DNA from: Riemerella anatipestifer
Lineage (GTDB): Bacteria > Bacteroidota > Bacteroidia > Flavobacteriales > Weeksellaceae
Length of the DNA: 64,000 nt
Assembly (NCBI RefSeq): GCF_035666175.1
Contig: NZ_CP142016.1
Coordinates: 558,001-622,000, forward strand
Reading direction: 5' to 3'
In this document: piece after piece, positions 8,685 to 16,712 of the stretch
Layout: each line of letters starts with the position of its first letter
Position numbering within the stretch: the stretch's first letter is position 1
Made by a program: the position numbers and the translations under genes
The notes under the pieces: generated by a model
Seen by the model: only the letters and a program-made list of their open reading frames with translations
Database searches by the model: none
What the model was told of the DNA's origin: nothing

Positions 8685-10313
8685 TTCATTTATATAAAAT
8701 CCATTAACAATCTGTTGTAATTGCTCTTTATCTTCGTTAGATAATTTTTTCCAAACAAAACCTTCTTTTAAATTCGAACCTATTTTTTGAGGAAAAATCC
8801 CTGCTTCTAAATAAAGCTCCAAGAAACTAGGAGAAATAGCTGGAAGTGGCGTATCAAAACTAAAAGGATAGTTGTCCACTACATTAAAGGTCAAATTACC
8901 TATTGTAAAAGTTTTATACCGTTGATATTTGTAAGTCGCTGGTTTTACAACTTGAGAAAGTTCTATATTTTTAATAAATCCACCCAACCTAAAACTAGGA
9001 ACATATTTCACAATTAAAGACGGAGTAAATAAAAATACAGACATACCCAAAGTACCTATAACACTCACAAAAGCCACTTTCTTAGCGGAAAACCAATTCC
9101 TGAAAACCAAAAGAGGGACTACAAAAAATACTTCCAAGAAAAACCGATATTGTGCAGAAAATAGCAACACCAAAACGCTTTTAATAAAAATTGATATTAC
9201 AATCAGCCAAATCAAACGGCTTTTACTTTTAATAGCAAATAATAGTAATGCCAACAAACTCAAAACAAAAGCTATATTGACAACTCCTTTTATTCCTTTT
9301 AGGAATATCCAATTTTTAACACTTTCCCAAACCGAAAATTGTTTTATTGCTTCGTAAGAATACTGAAAATCATAAGTTTTAAGAATAGCTATTTCGGCAG
9401 AGTTTTTAAGCAAAAAATCGTTAGGTTTCCAACTCAAGTCTAAATCCAAAACTTGTACAGGAAAAATAGGAAATCCAAAGCAATACCAATTTTTAATCAT
9501 AAAAATAGACACCACACCTACGCATACTATTATCAACTTATAAGTGAATTTCCGTATTAAAAAAGCATATAAAAAGACCATCAACGGGAGCCATATTATG
9601 GTAGGTTTTATGCTGAAAATCCAAACCGAAAACCCAAATAGTGCTGACACATTATGGTTTTTATTCAAAACTTCATTCAAAATTATTAAAGAGCCTACAA
9701 TAACTGGTAAATCTGTACTTGGCGATTGTAAAAACAATAACAAAATAGGCAAAAAGATAAAATGAACCCACACCTTTTTCTCTATAATGTAAATGATATA
9801 TCCTAAAAGTAATACTACATTCAATCGCAGAAAAACATCGGAAGTATTAGAAAATCCAGCCTGTAGAATATGCCAAAGGGACATTTGCCCTAATATTAAA
9901 TCTAAGTTTCCAATTCCCTTTACTAGACCTACCTCTGCAATCCATTTAATACTAGGCACATAATAACCAAAGTGGTCTAAAATAAATGGATACCCACTTC
10001 CAAAAAGCAACACGACAAAAAGCAACGGAGCAAAAATCAAATAGTTTCTAGTGATAAAAGTTCCTAATACGCGATATATTTTAAAATAAATGAAAGCACT
10101 TAGTCCTAAGACCAAGCTAGAAACTTCTACTACTCTATTGATAGGCACAGCAAATGCTAAAACCACCCATACCAAACTCAACCCCATACACCCTGCGAAA
10201 AAAGTAGAGGATAGTTTTTCTTCCCACAACTTTCCTAATAGTTTCTCAAACAGCACTCCTATCCCTAACAAACTAGGGAAAATAACGCCTACGGAAAGTA
10301 ACAGATAAAGCAT
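8676..10313 (-). CDS. Large multi-pass membrane protein, function unknown
   Basis: This 545-residue protein has about 12 hydrophobic segments spread from the N-terminus to near residue 435, then a soluble tail of about 100 residues. The arrangement resembles GT-C type glycosyltransferases or polymerases with many membrane helices, but I see no diagnostic motif. It starts 5 bases after the ribD stop and is probably co-transcribed with it, although a role in riboflavin synthesis is not implied. The function is unassigned. Confidence 0.65.
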   Translation of the reverse strand: MLYLLLSVGVIFPSLLGIGVLFEKLLGKLWEEKLSSTFFAGCMGLSLVWVVLAFAVPINRVVEVSSLVLGLSAFIYFKIYRVLGTFITRNYLIFAPLLFVVLLFGSGYPFILDHFGYYVPSIKWIAEVGLVKGIGNLDLILGQMSLWHILQAGFSNTSDVFLRLNVVLLLGYIIYIIEKKVWVHFIFLPILLLFLQSPSTDLPVIVGSLIILNEVLNKNHNVSALFGFSVWIFSIKPTIIWLPLMVFLYAFLIRKFTYKLIIVCVGVVSIFMIKNWYCFGFPIFPVQVLDLDLSWKPNDFLLKNSAEIAILKTYDFQYSYEAIKQFSVWESVKNWIFLKGIKGVVNIAFVLSLLALLLFAIKSKSRLIWLIVISIFIKSVLVLLFSAQYRFFLEVFFVVPLLVFRNWFSAKKVAFVSVIGTLGMSVFLFTPSLIVKYVPSFRLGGFIKNIELSQVVKPATYKYQRYKTFTIGNLTFNVVDNYPFSFDTPLPAISPSFLELYLEAGIFPQKIGSNLKEGFVWKKLSNEDKEQLQQIVNGFYINEKR

Positions 10314-10318
10314 AAAAA

Positions 10319-11338
10319 CTACTTTTTATAAAAATTTAAAACATTATCTCTCATCTGTTTTTGTCGGTAAGGTTTTTCATTGAATATAGGAGCTTTAGTC
10401 CCATTATTCAAAGTTAAATTAGAAGCTTTGATTACCACCGCCTCATCCCAAAGTTGAGCTTCAATAAAGGTATTTAACATCTTACTTCCTCCTTCTATAA
10501 TGATAGATTGTATCTGCTGTTCATACAAATGATATATCAGTTCTTCTAGAAAATTTTCTCTATCAATTTTTATCCATTTCAGATGGTCTTGCTCATCATT
10601 TTTATGAAGATTAAAAATAATCGTAGGAGCATTAGTATTGAAAATATTAAAACTTTGAGGAACTTTAAGCTCCAAATCTATTAAAACTCTAGTAGGATTT
10701 CTACCGTCAAGATGCCTTACATCTAAAGTAGGGTTATCATTAAGTGCCGTTTGTGTACCTATCAAAATAGCGTGTTCTTCGGCTCTCATCTTATGCACAT
10801 ATTGAGATACCAAAGCGTTGGAGATAGGCGTTGAAGCGAAATTTTGGTCTATAAAACCATCGTTAGACTCTGCCCATTTCAGGATAATGTATGGCCTTTT
10901 TTTCTCATGGAAAGTAAAAAATCTTCTATTAAGCCATCGGCATCGTTCCTCCAACACTTTATCAACCACCTCTATCCCTGCCTCTTCTATCATTGCTTTA
11001 CCTTTACCACCTACTTTTTCATTAGAGTCAGCGGAGCCTATAACCACTTTTTTGAACCCAATTTCTGTGATTTTAGCAGCACAAGGTGGCGTTCTCCCAA
11101 AATGGGAACAAGGCTCTAATGAAACATAAATCGTAGATTCTTTTAAAAGCTCTTTATTCTCCACCGAATTGATAGCGTTAATTTCTGCATGAGGCTCTCC
11201 TGCTTTGTGGTGATAGCCTTCCCCTATAATGATGCCGTTGTGTACAATTACCGCTCCCACCAAAGGGTTAGGGTAAGTGTTACCTCTAGCCTTCTCTGCC
11301 AAAGCAATACACCGACTTATATATTTTTCGTGAGACAT
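10319..11338 (-). CDS. ribD: Bifunctional riboflavin deaminase/reductase RibD
   Basis: This 339-residue enzyme has an N-terminal cytidine-deaminase-type zinc domain with HAE (residues 51-53) and the zinc cysteines in EPCSHFGRTPPC. A C-terminal reductase domain follows (from about 145, with IIIEGGSKMLNTF). RibD deaminates the pyrimidine intermediate and then reduces its ribosyl side chain, the second and third steps of riboflavin synthesis in the cytosol. No FMN riboswitch is visible before the start. Confidence 0.95.
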   Translation of the reverse strand: MSHEKYISRCIALAEKARGNTYPNPLVGAVIVHNGIIIGEGYHHKAGEPHAEINAINSVENKELLKESTIYVSLEPCSHFGRTPPCAAKITEIGFKKVVIGSADSNEKVGGKGKAMIEEAGIEVVDKVLEERCRWLNRRFFTFHEKKRPYIILKWAESNDGFIDQNFASTPISNALVSQYVHKMRAEEHAILIGTQTALNDNPTLDVRHLDGRNPTRVLIDLELKVPQSFNIFNTNAPTIIFNLHKNDEQDHLKWIKIDRENFLEELIYHLYEQQIQSIIIEGGSKMLNTFIEAQLWDEAVVIKASNLTLNNGTKAPIFNEKPYRQKQMRDNVLNFYKK

Positions 11339-11366
11339 ACGGAGCGCTTATTTTTGATATTAACTA

Positions 11367-11409
11367 AAAAACTTTGTTGAAATCAGTTTAAAATCCCAAC
11401 AAAGTTTTT
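11367..11409 (-). terminator. Intrinsic terminator of DUF349 gene
   Basis: AAAAACTTTGTTG and CAACAAAGTTTTT form a 13-bp stem with a 17-base loop, between the DUF349 gene end and ribD. T runs lie on both sides. Confidence 0.8.
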
Positions 11410-11434
11410 GTTTCTATTTTCGTTTAACCTTTTA

Positions 11435-13249
11435 TTATTCTCCAGAAATCATTTGATGTAATGTAATTCTAAGGCTCTCTAATTGAGCTCTCTTATCGTC
11501 AATTTTCTCAAAAGTATCTTTTAACAACGGATTCTCTCTCGTTGGATTGTTAAAGAAAGAAAGATTGTTTTCCAGCTTAACCACTTCAGCCTCAAGGTCT
11601 GTAATTTGGTTTTTAAGTTTACGAGCTCTATCGGTAATTTGAGATTCAGATAAGCCTTCTTCCTTAATATCAAACTCATTAAGGTTATTAAGTTTTAGCT
11701 TTTGTTTTAGAGTTTTATTAAACTCTGAATTGATGCTCAACTTATCCTTAGGCACCTTGCCTATGGCATTCCATTTATTTTTAATATCCTCTATTATTTC
11801 TAGAGAGTTTTCTCCTTTCTCTATTTTTTTAAGTTCTTCTAGGAGAGCTTTCTTCTGCTTAAAGTTTTCATTCCAATCGTCTCCAGCCGCTTCGCTTTTG
11901 GTTCTGTATTGGTCAAAGAAAAAGTTACACGCCTCACGGAAAGCATCCCATACTTTATTTGCTTGACTTCTAGGCACGTGCCCTATCGCCTGCCAGTCTT
12001 TCTGAAGTTTCTTGAATAGAGGCACCATAGTCTCCCAATCTTCGGAGTTTTTGTTGTCTTGAGCCACTTTTATCAACTTATATTTTTCTTCTAAGTTGTT
12101 GATTTGAGTTTGTTTAAGACCTTTATAAAACTCGTTTTTAGCAGAGTTAAAGGCTCTTACACTTTGCTTAAAATCAGTCCAATTTTGGGTGGAAAGTTTT
12201 CTAGGAACACTACCTAACTTTATAAATTCTTCTCTTAGCTCTTCCATTTTTTTGATGGACTTCTGCCAATAATTATGGTTAGGTTTTTCTGGCGACCCTA
12301 AAGCCTTAATTTGAGTAATAATAGCGTTTTTCTTCTCTAGATTTTCTTTTTGCTCTACTTCTCTCGCTGCGAAAAGTTCGGTTTTTCTATCATGTATTTG
12401 GTTAGAAATTTCCTTAAATTCCTCCCAAGTGCTATCCCTAAACTCTTCTGCCACAGGTTCTGCCTCCTCTCTCCAAAGTTTGTGGAGATATTGTAACTCA
12501 TTAAGTGCTTTTTGTACCAATGGCTCTACCAACAACTCCTTAGCACGAGCGATGATGTGCTGTCTCTTTTCCAAATTATGGGCATACTCTTGCTCACGGT
12601 ATTCTTTGTTGAGGTCTAGCATTTGGTAAAAACCGTTGAGGTGATGATAGTAGTTATTGTTCAGATTTTTGAACTCCGACTTTGCTACTTTACCTGCATT
12701 AGCCCAAGCCTCTTTTATTTCTCTTATAGCTTTGAAGAGGTCTGTCCCTGGCTCTGTATTGGTGTAAAGATTTTTAAGTTTCTCCACAATCCCTAGCCTT
12801 ACCTCTAGATTTTTTTGATGTTCTTCCTCTTGCTTTTGAATAAAGAGGTCTCTCTTCTCTTTAAAAATATTGACGAGTGCAGAAAACTTTGCTTGTAAAG
12901 GGTGTTCGTAGCTGAAAACCTCCGAAGGGTCATTATCTGCTGCTTCAAACTCCTGTTTTTTGTTTTCTGTTATTTCATCTATTTGCTCAGAAATAGATTT
13001 TCTAAGTGCATTGAATTTCTGAATCTCCTCTCCTGCATTCTCTAGATTGATGAGCTTCTCTAACTTATCTACCAATTCTTTCAAAGATAACTTTTCGTTC
13101 TCTTCGTGGTCATCATCATCGTGGTCTTCTTCTTCAACTTCCAACTCTTGATAAGACGAAGTTTCTAAAACAGTATTTTCCTTTACTTCTTGGTTGGGTT
13201 GAGGGGTATTCAATTCTTCTTGTCCAGAGTTCAGAGTTTCTTTGTTCAT
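11435..13249 (-). CDS. DUF349 repeat protein
   Basis: This 604-residue protein has an acidic, low-complexity N-terminus (EEEDHDDDDHEENE). It then has five or so repeats of about 70-80 residues, each with charged helices and a W-x-x-F or W-x-A-I-G-x-V-P motif, the DUF349 signature. It is almost wholly helical and probably coiled. DUF349 proteins are widespread in Bacteroidetes and their role is unknown. It stands alone, with its own terminator. Confidence 0.88.
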   Translation of the reverse strand: MNKETLNSGQEELNTPQPNQEVKENTVLETSSYQELEVEEEDHDDDDHEENEKLSLKELVDKLEKLINLENAGEEIQKFNALRKSISEQIDEITENKKQEFEAADNDPSEVFSYEHPLQAKFSALVNIFKEKRDLFIQKQEEEHQKNLEVRLGIVEKLKNLYTNTEPGTDLFKAIREIKEAWANAGKVAKSEFKNLNNNYYHHLNGFYQMLDLNKEYREQEYAHNLEKRQHIIARAKELLVEPLVQKALNELQYLHKLWREEAEPVAEEFRDSTWEEFKEISNQIHDRKTELFAAREVEQKENLEKKNAIITQIKALGSPEKPNHNYWQKSIKKMEELREEFIKLGSVPRKLSTQNWTDFKQSVRAFNSAKNEFYKGLKQTQINNLEEKYKLIKVAQDNKNSEDWETMVPLFKKLQKDWQAIGHVPRSQANKVWDAFREACNFFFDQYRTKSEAAGDDWNENFKQKKALLEELKKIEKGENSLEIIEDIKNKWNAIGKVPKDKLSINSEFNKTLKQKLKLNNLNEFDIKEEGLSESQITDRARKLKNQITDLEAEVVKLENNLSFFNNPTRENPLLKDTFEKIDDKRAQLESLRITLHQMISGE

Positions 13250-13328
13250 AACAATATATTTTTAGCGTATTAAATTCTAATTAGGTACAATGCCCTAATT
13301 TTTCCATCGGCACTAAATTAAAGGTTTT

Positions 13329-14054
13329 TTATACTAAATTCCAAATTTCCCAGGCTTTTTCTGCCTGTTGTTCCAGCATAAATAGCCCATTAGCTGTTTT
13401 AACTCCTCTTTTTTGAGCTTCTTTAATGAGTTTAGTTCGTTCGGGATTATAGATAAGGTCTAATACCAAATGTTCGTCTGAAAGCCCATCAAACGGAAAT
13501 GGAACACAATCTTCCACATTAGGATAGGTACCTACGGGAGTACATTGTATGATGATTTGATATTCAGACAAATGTTCTTTGGTAAGCTGTTCAAAATTAA
13601 TTGTCCCTCGTCTAGAGACCACAAGATACGGAATACCCTTACGCTCTAACACAAATTTAACAGCTTTAGCCACTCCACCATCTCCTAGTACAAGTGTCTT
13701 CTGATGAGTGGGTTTAAGATGGAGGTCTAAGGTTCGTTCAAAACCATAAGCATCTGTATTATAGCCTATCTTCTTTCCTTCTTTAATACTTACTGTATTT
13801 ACCGCCCCTATGGCTTGGGCTTCCTCGCTAAGCTCATCTAGGTAGTTTATAATTTCTACTTTGTACGGAATGGTAACATTAAAGCCCACCAATCTAGGAT
13901 TAGACCATAATTCTGTAACGCCCTCTATACTAGGCAAATCTAAAATATGGTAGGAAATATCTTTAATAAATAACTTCTTAAACTTAGCCTCAAAATATTT
14001 TTGAGAGAATGAATATGAAATGTTTCTCCCTATAAGCCCCAAATGTTTTCCCAT
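13329..14054 (-). CDS. aroE: Shikimate dehydrogenase
   Basis: The protein begins MGKHLGLIGRNISYSFS, containing the shikimate-binding S-x-S motif. It has the substrate lysine region GFNVTIPYK and the NADPH-binding segment LGDGGVAKAV, where the usual GAGG is GDGG. It reduces 3-dehydroshikimate to shikimate for aromatic amino-acid synthesis. The open frame extends eight codons upstream to 14078, but the family starts at this internal methionine, giving 241 residues. Confidence 0.92.
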   Translation of the reverse strand: MGKHLGLIGRNISYSFSQKYFEAKFKKLFIKDISYHILDLPSIEGVTELWSNPRLVGFNVTIPYKVEIINYLDELSEEAQAIGAVNTVSIKEGKKIGYNTDAYGFERTLDLHLKPTHQKTLVLGDGGVAKAVKFVLERKGIPYLVVSRRGTINFEQLTKEHLSEYQIIIQCTPVGTYPNVEDCVPFPFDGLSDEHLVLDLIYNPERTKLIKEAQKRGVKTANGLFMLEQQAEKAWEIWNLV

Positions 14055-14105
14055 AAACTCGTTCCTAATAACCATCAAAGGTAAAGATTATTAAACAATT
14101 TCCAC

Positions 14106-14879
14106 TTATAACTGCTCTTGTTTTTTAGCTTCTTCCCAAAGGCAGTCCATCTCTTCTAAAGAGAGCGTGTCTAGGTTGAGATTTTTCTCTGAAGCTAAAG
14201 CCTCCATTGCTTGAAAGCGGCTGATGAATTTGTGATTGGTACGCTCTAAAACAGTATCAGGATTGATGCCCGAAAGCCGAGCGTAATTAACTAAAGAGAA
14301 TAGCACATCGCCAAATTCTTGTTCTTTCTGCTGTGGATCTTGGGTATAATGAAACTCTTTAAGTTCTTCTTCTACCTTGCTCCACGCTGCTTCGGCATTT
14401 GGAAACTCAAAGCCGATGCCCCGCACTTTGTCTTGGATACGATATGCTTTTACCAAAGACGGCAACCCTCTAGGTACGCCTGATAGAATGGAACGATTGC
14501 CTTCTTTGAGCTTAAGTTTCTCCCAATTTTGTTTCACTTCTTCCTCGTCTTTTACCTCTATATTGCCGTAGATATGAGGGTGCCTGAAAATGAGTTTTTC
14601 GTTGAGTGATTTTAGAACATCTCCTATATCAAAATACTGCTGCTCCGAGCCTATTTTGGCATAAAATACCAAATGTAAAAGGACATCTCCTAGTTCTTTC
14701 TTAATCTCGTCTAAGCCTTCGTTAAGAAGGGCATCGGATAGCTCATAGACCTCCTCTAGGGTGAGGTGTCTTAGACTTTGCAAGGTTTGTTTTCTATCCC
14801 AAGGGCATTGCTCTCTTAGGGTGTCCATAATCTCCAGCAATTCTCCAAAGGCTTTTAATTGTTGTTCTCTCGTAGTCAT
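14106..14879 (-). CDS. mazG: Nucleoside triphosphate pyrophosphohydrolase MazG
   Basis: From ATG 14879 the protein (257 residues) has the MazG N-terminus LREQCPWDRKQT and two MazG domains with E-E-x-x-E ... E-x-x-D metal motifs (LEEVYELSDAL with KKELGDVLLHL, and a second EEELKEF with EFGDVLFSLVNYAR). It hydrolyses NTPs to NMP and pyrophosphate, a house-cleaning role. The frame runs on upstream to 15023 through a structured GC-rich element; those 48 arginine- and leucine-rich residues are not coding-like, so I reject the longer start. Confidence 0.92.
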   Translation of the reverse strand: MTTREQQLKAFGELLEIMDTLREQCPWDRKQTLQSLRHLTLEEVYELSDALLNEGLDEIKKELGDVLLHLVFYAKIGSEQQYFDIGDVLKSLNEKLIFRHPHIYGNIEVKDEEEVKQNWEKLKLKEGNRSILSGVPRGLPSLVKAYRIQDKVRGIGFEFPNAEAAWSKVEEELKEFHYTQDPQQKEQEFGDVLFSLVNYARLSGINPDTVLERTNHKFISRFQAMEALASEKNLNLDTLSLEEMDCLWEEAKKQEQL

Positions 14880-14911
14880 TATTATTTCATTACAAAGTTG
14901 TTTTTGCATAG

Positions 14912-15042
14912 CCAACGCGTTAGGGATAGAGCAGATACCCCGAAGGGAAGAGGTCGCGGAGCGGAGCGGCAATGACCGAAGGCGTATGAGCGATAGCCCG
15001 CCCCTAGCATTGGACTTTAGCATTGGAGAGGGGAACGCCCTC
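14912..15042. repeat. GC-rich flavobacterial intergenic element
   Basis: Between mazG and the next terminator is a stretch far richer in GC than its neighbours. It holds TTAGGGATAGAGC near the left end and GAGCGATAGCCCG about 75 bases later, whose GGG-ATAG and ATAG-CCC cores mirror each other. In between are purine-rich runs such as GAAGGGAAGAGG and GCGGAGCGGAGCGG. I recognise similar GGGATAG...GGATAGCCCG elements as dispersed repeats in flavobacterial intergenic regions, possibly structured RNAs. That recognition is from memory and was not searched. Confidence 0.55.
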
Positions 15043-15056
15043 TTCTAAATCAAACA

Positions 15057-15089
15057 AAAAACTTTGCTAAGAGATTCAGCAAAGTTTTT
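15057..15089 (-). terminator. Intrinsic terminator of def-DUF5606 unit
   Basis: AAAAACTTTGCT and AGCAAAGTTTTT form a 12-bp stem with a 9-base loop, 10 bases after the DUF5606 stop codon. Confidence 0.85.
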
Positions 15090-15098
15090 GTGATTGTT

Positions 15099-15521
15099 TT
15101 ATTTTTCTTCTTCGTTAACTTCCTCTTTCACGAAGCTATCAGGCGTAATGTAACCTGCTTTTTGCAAAAGGTTGTACCATTGTGCTAATTTTCTAATGTC
15201 AGACACATACACTCGCTCTGTATCATAGGTTGGTAGAGATTTTAGCATAAATGCTCTAAGCTCTTCGTCCGAAGATTTATGATTGATAGTTTGCTCATAA
15301 TTTTCGTTTTTAGCGATGTTTTCAAACACTTCAAACAATGGCACTTCTCTATCAAAACTGAACATTGCAATGTTATCCAAAAGACTTACCTGACTTGAGT
15401 TAGAAATGCTTAGCTTCTTCTTAGTTGTAATATCTTCTACAATGAACCCATTTCTAAGTTGAGAAACTAATTTATAAAGCCCTGGTTTTCCTGAAATTGA
15501 AATAATTTTTTCTAAAAGCAT
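15099..15521 (-). CDS. DUF5606 family protein
   Basis: This 140-residue protein starts LLEKIISISGKPGLYKLVSQ, typical of the DUF5606 family found next to def in flavobacteria. The N-terminal half looks like a small beta-barrel and the C-terminal half is helical and acidic, ending NEEEK. The function is unknown. It lies 27 bases after def in the ruvX-def-DUF5606 series. Confidence 0.85.
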   Translation of the reverse strand: MLLEKIISISGKPGLYKLVSQLRNGFIVEDITTKKKLSISNSSQVSLLDNIAMFSFDREVPLFEVFENIAKNENYEQTINHKSSDEELRAFMLKSLPTYDTERVYVSDIRKLAQWYNLLQKAGYITPDSFVKEEVNEEEK

Positions 15522-15548
15522 ATCTTCGTTTTTTATCTTTATTTTAAT

Positions 15549-16121
15549 CTATTTAGGGAATCTCATTTTGTAGCTTACGCTTACCTCTCCTGCCGATATT
15601 TTGTTGAGTTTCCCTTTCACTAATTTCTTCTTGAGTGCACTTAGTTTATCGGTGAACAGAATGCCCTCTATGTGGTCGTACTCATGTTGTATGACTCTGG
15701 CTCTAATATCGGAGTAAGTTTCTGTGTGTTTTTTGAAGTCCTCATCGTAATACTCTATCGTGATGGTGTCTTTCCTTTTAACATCTTCTCTTACTTCTGG
15801 TATAGAGAGGCAACCTTCGTTAAACTTCCACTCCTCGCCTGTTTCCTCTAATATCTTAGCATTGATGAATACTTTTCTGAAATCTTTAAGCTCATTAGCT
15901 ATATCTAGGTAGTCTTCGTCTTCTGCCAAAGGTCTTACATCTACAATAAAAAGTCTAATATCTAACCCTATTTGCGGTGCTGCAAGCCCTATGCCATGAG
16001 CTCCTTCCATAGTCTCAAACATATTTTGGATAAGCTCTTTTAGATTAGGATAATCTGGAGTAATATTTTGTCCTTTCTTCCTAAGTACAGGGTCGCCGTA
16101 GGCTCTTATTGGTAGTATCAT
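15549..16121 (-). CDS. def: Peptide deformylase
   Basis: The 190 residues carry all three deformylase motifs: GIGLAAPQIG, EGCLSIP and QHEYDHIEG, whose Cys and two His bind the metal. It removes the formyl group from nascent proteins at the ribosome. It overlaps the ruvX stop by four bases, so translation is probably coupled. Confidence 0.96.
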   Translation of the reverse strand: MILPIRAYGDPVLRKKGQNITPDYPNLKELIQNMFETMEGAHGIGLAAPQIGLDIRLFIVDVRPLAEDEDYLDIANELKDFRKVFINAKILEETGEEWKFNEGCLSIPEVREDVKRKDTITIEYYDEDFKKHTETYSDIRARVIQHEYDHIEGILFTDKLSALKKKLVKGKLNKISAGEVSVSYKMRFPK

Positions 16122-16531
16122 CTCTTTTGTTCTAAAAAGTTTTGTAAAATTATGGTGGCACTTATTTTATCTATAAGCCCCTTTTCTTGTCTTTGTTTTT
16201 TATTTTTCCCGCTTTGACTGATGAAAAAAGAAGCCATCTTAGAGGTAAATCTTTCATCTAAACGGTGAACCTCTATCTCTGGAAATTTAACTTTAAACTT
16301 TTCTATAAATTCTAAGATAGAAGTTTCTACTTCGGAGACATTACCCTTTAAATCCACAGGGTAACCTACAACCACAGCTTCCACAACATTACTGCGAATA
16401 TATTCGGATAAGAATGACAAAAGGTCTCCCGTTGGCACTGTGGCAAGCCCACTAGCAATGAGCTTCATATCATCTGTTGCCGCTATACCCGTGCGTGCTT
16501 TACCGTAATCTATGGCTAATATCTGTCCCAT
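16118..16531 (-). CDS. ruvX: Putative pre-16S rRNA nuclease / YqgF (RuvX)
   Basis: Starting at ATG 16531 the protein is 137 residues and opens GQILAIDYGKARTGIA, the RNase H-like YqgF core. It continues with VVGYPVDLKG and LDERFTSK. YqgF processes the 5' end of 16S rRNA in E. coli and was once thought a Holliday junction resolvase. The open frame has 20 more upstream codons, but the family begins right before the D-Y-G-x-x-R-x-G motif, which decides the start. Confidence 0.9.
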   Translation of the reverse strand: MGQILAIDYGKARTGIAATDDMKLIASGLATVPTGDLLSFLSEYIRSNVVEAVVVGYPVDLKGNVSEVETSILEFIEKFKVKFPEIEVHRLDERFTSKMASFFISQSGKNKKQRQEKGLIDKISATIILQNFLEQKR

Positions 16532-16712
16532 GAAGAGGTGCAAATTTAATGATTTTTTAGACATAGACGGTATTTTAAACACATAAATCAAACTCTACTT
16601 CCCATTTATAGGTAAACAAAATTTACTAACTTTGCGTTCGGCAACGCTTTAGAAAAACTCTAGAGCGTTATCTTTATTTTTAGCACATCTTTATTATTAT
16701 AGATTGAGTAAT

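Noticed and set aside
14880-15023. N-terminal extension of mazG in the open frame.
   Set aside because: The added residues are arginine- and leucine-rich sequence from the GC-rich repeat, and MazG begins at 14879.
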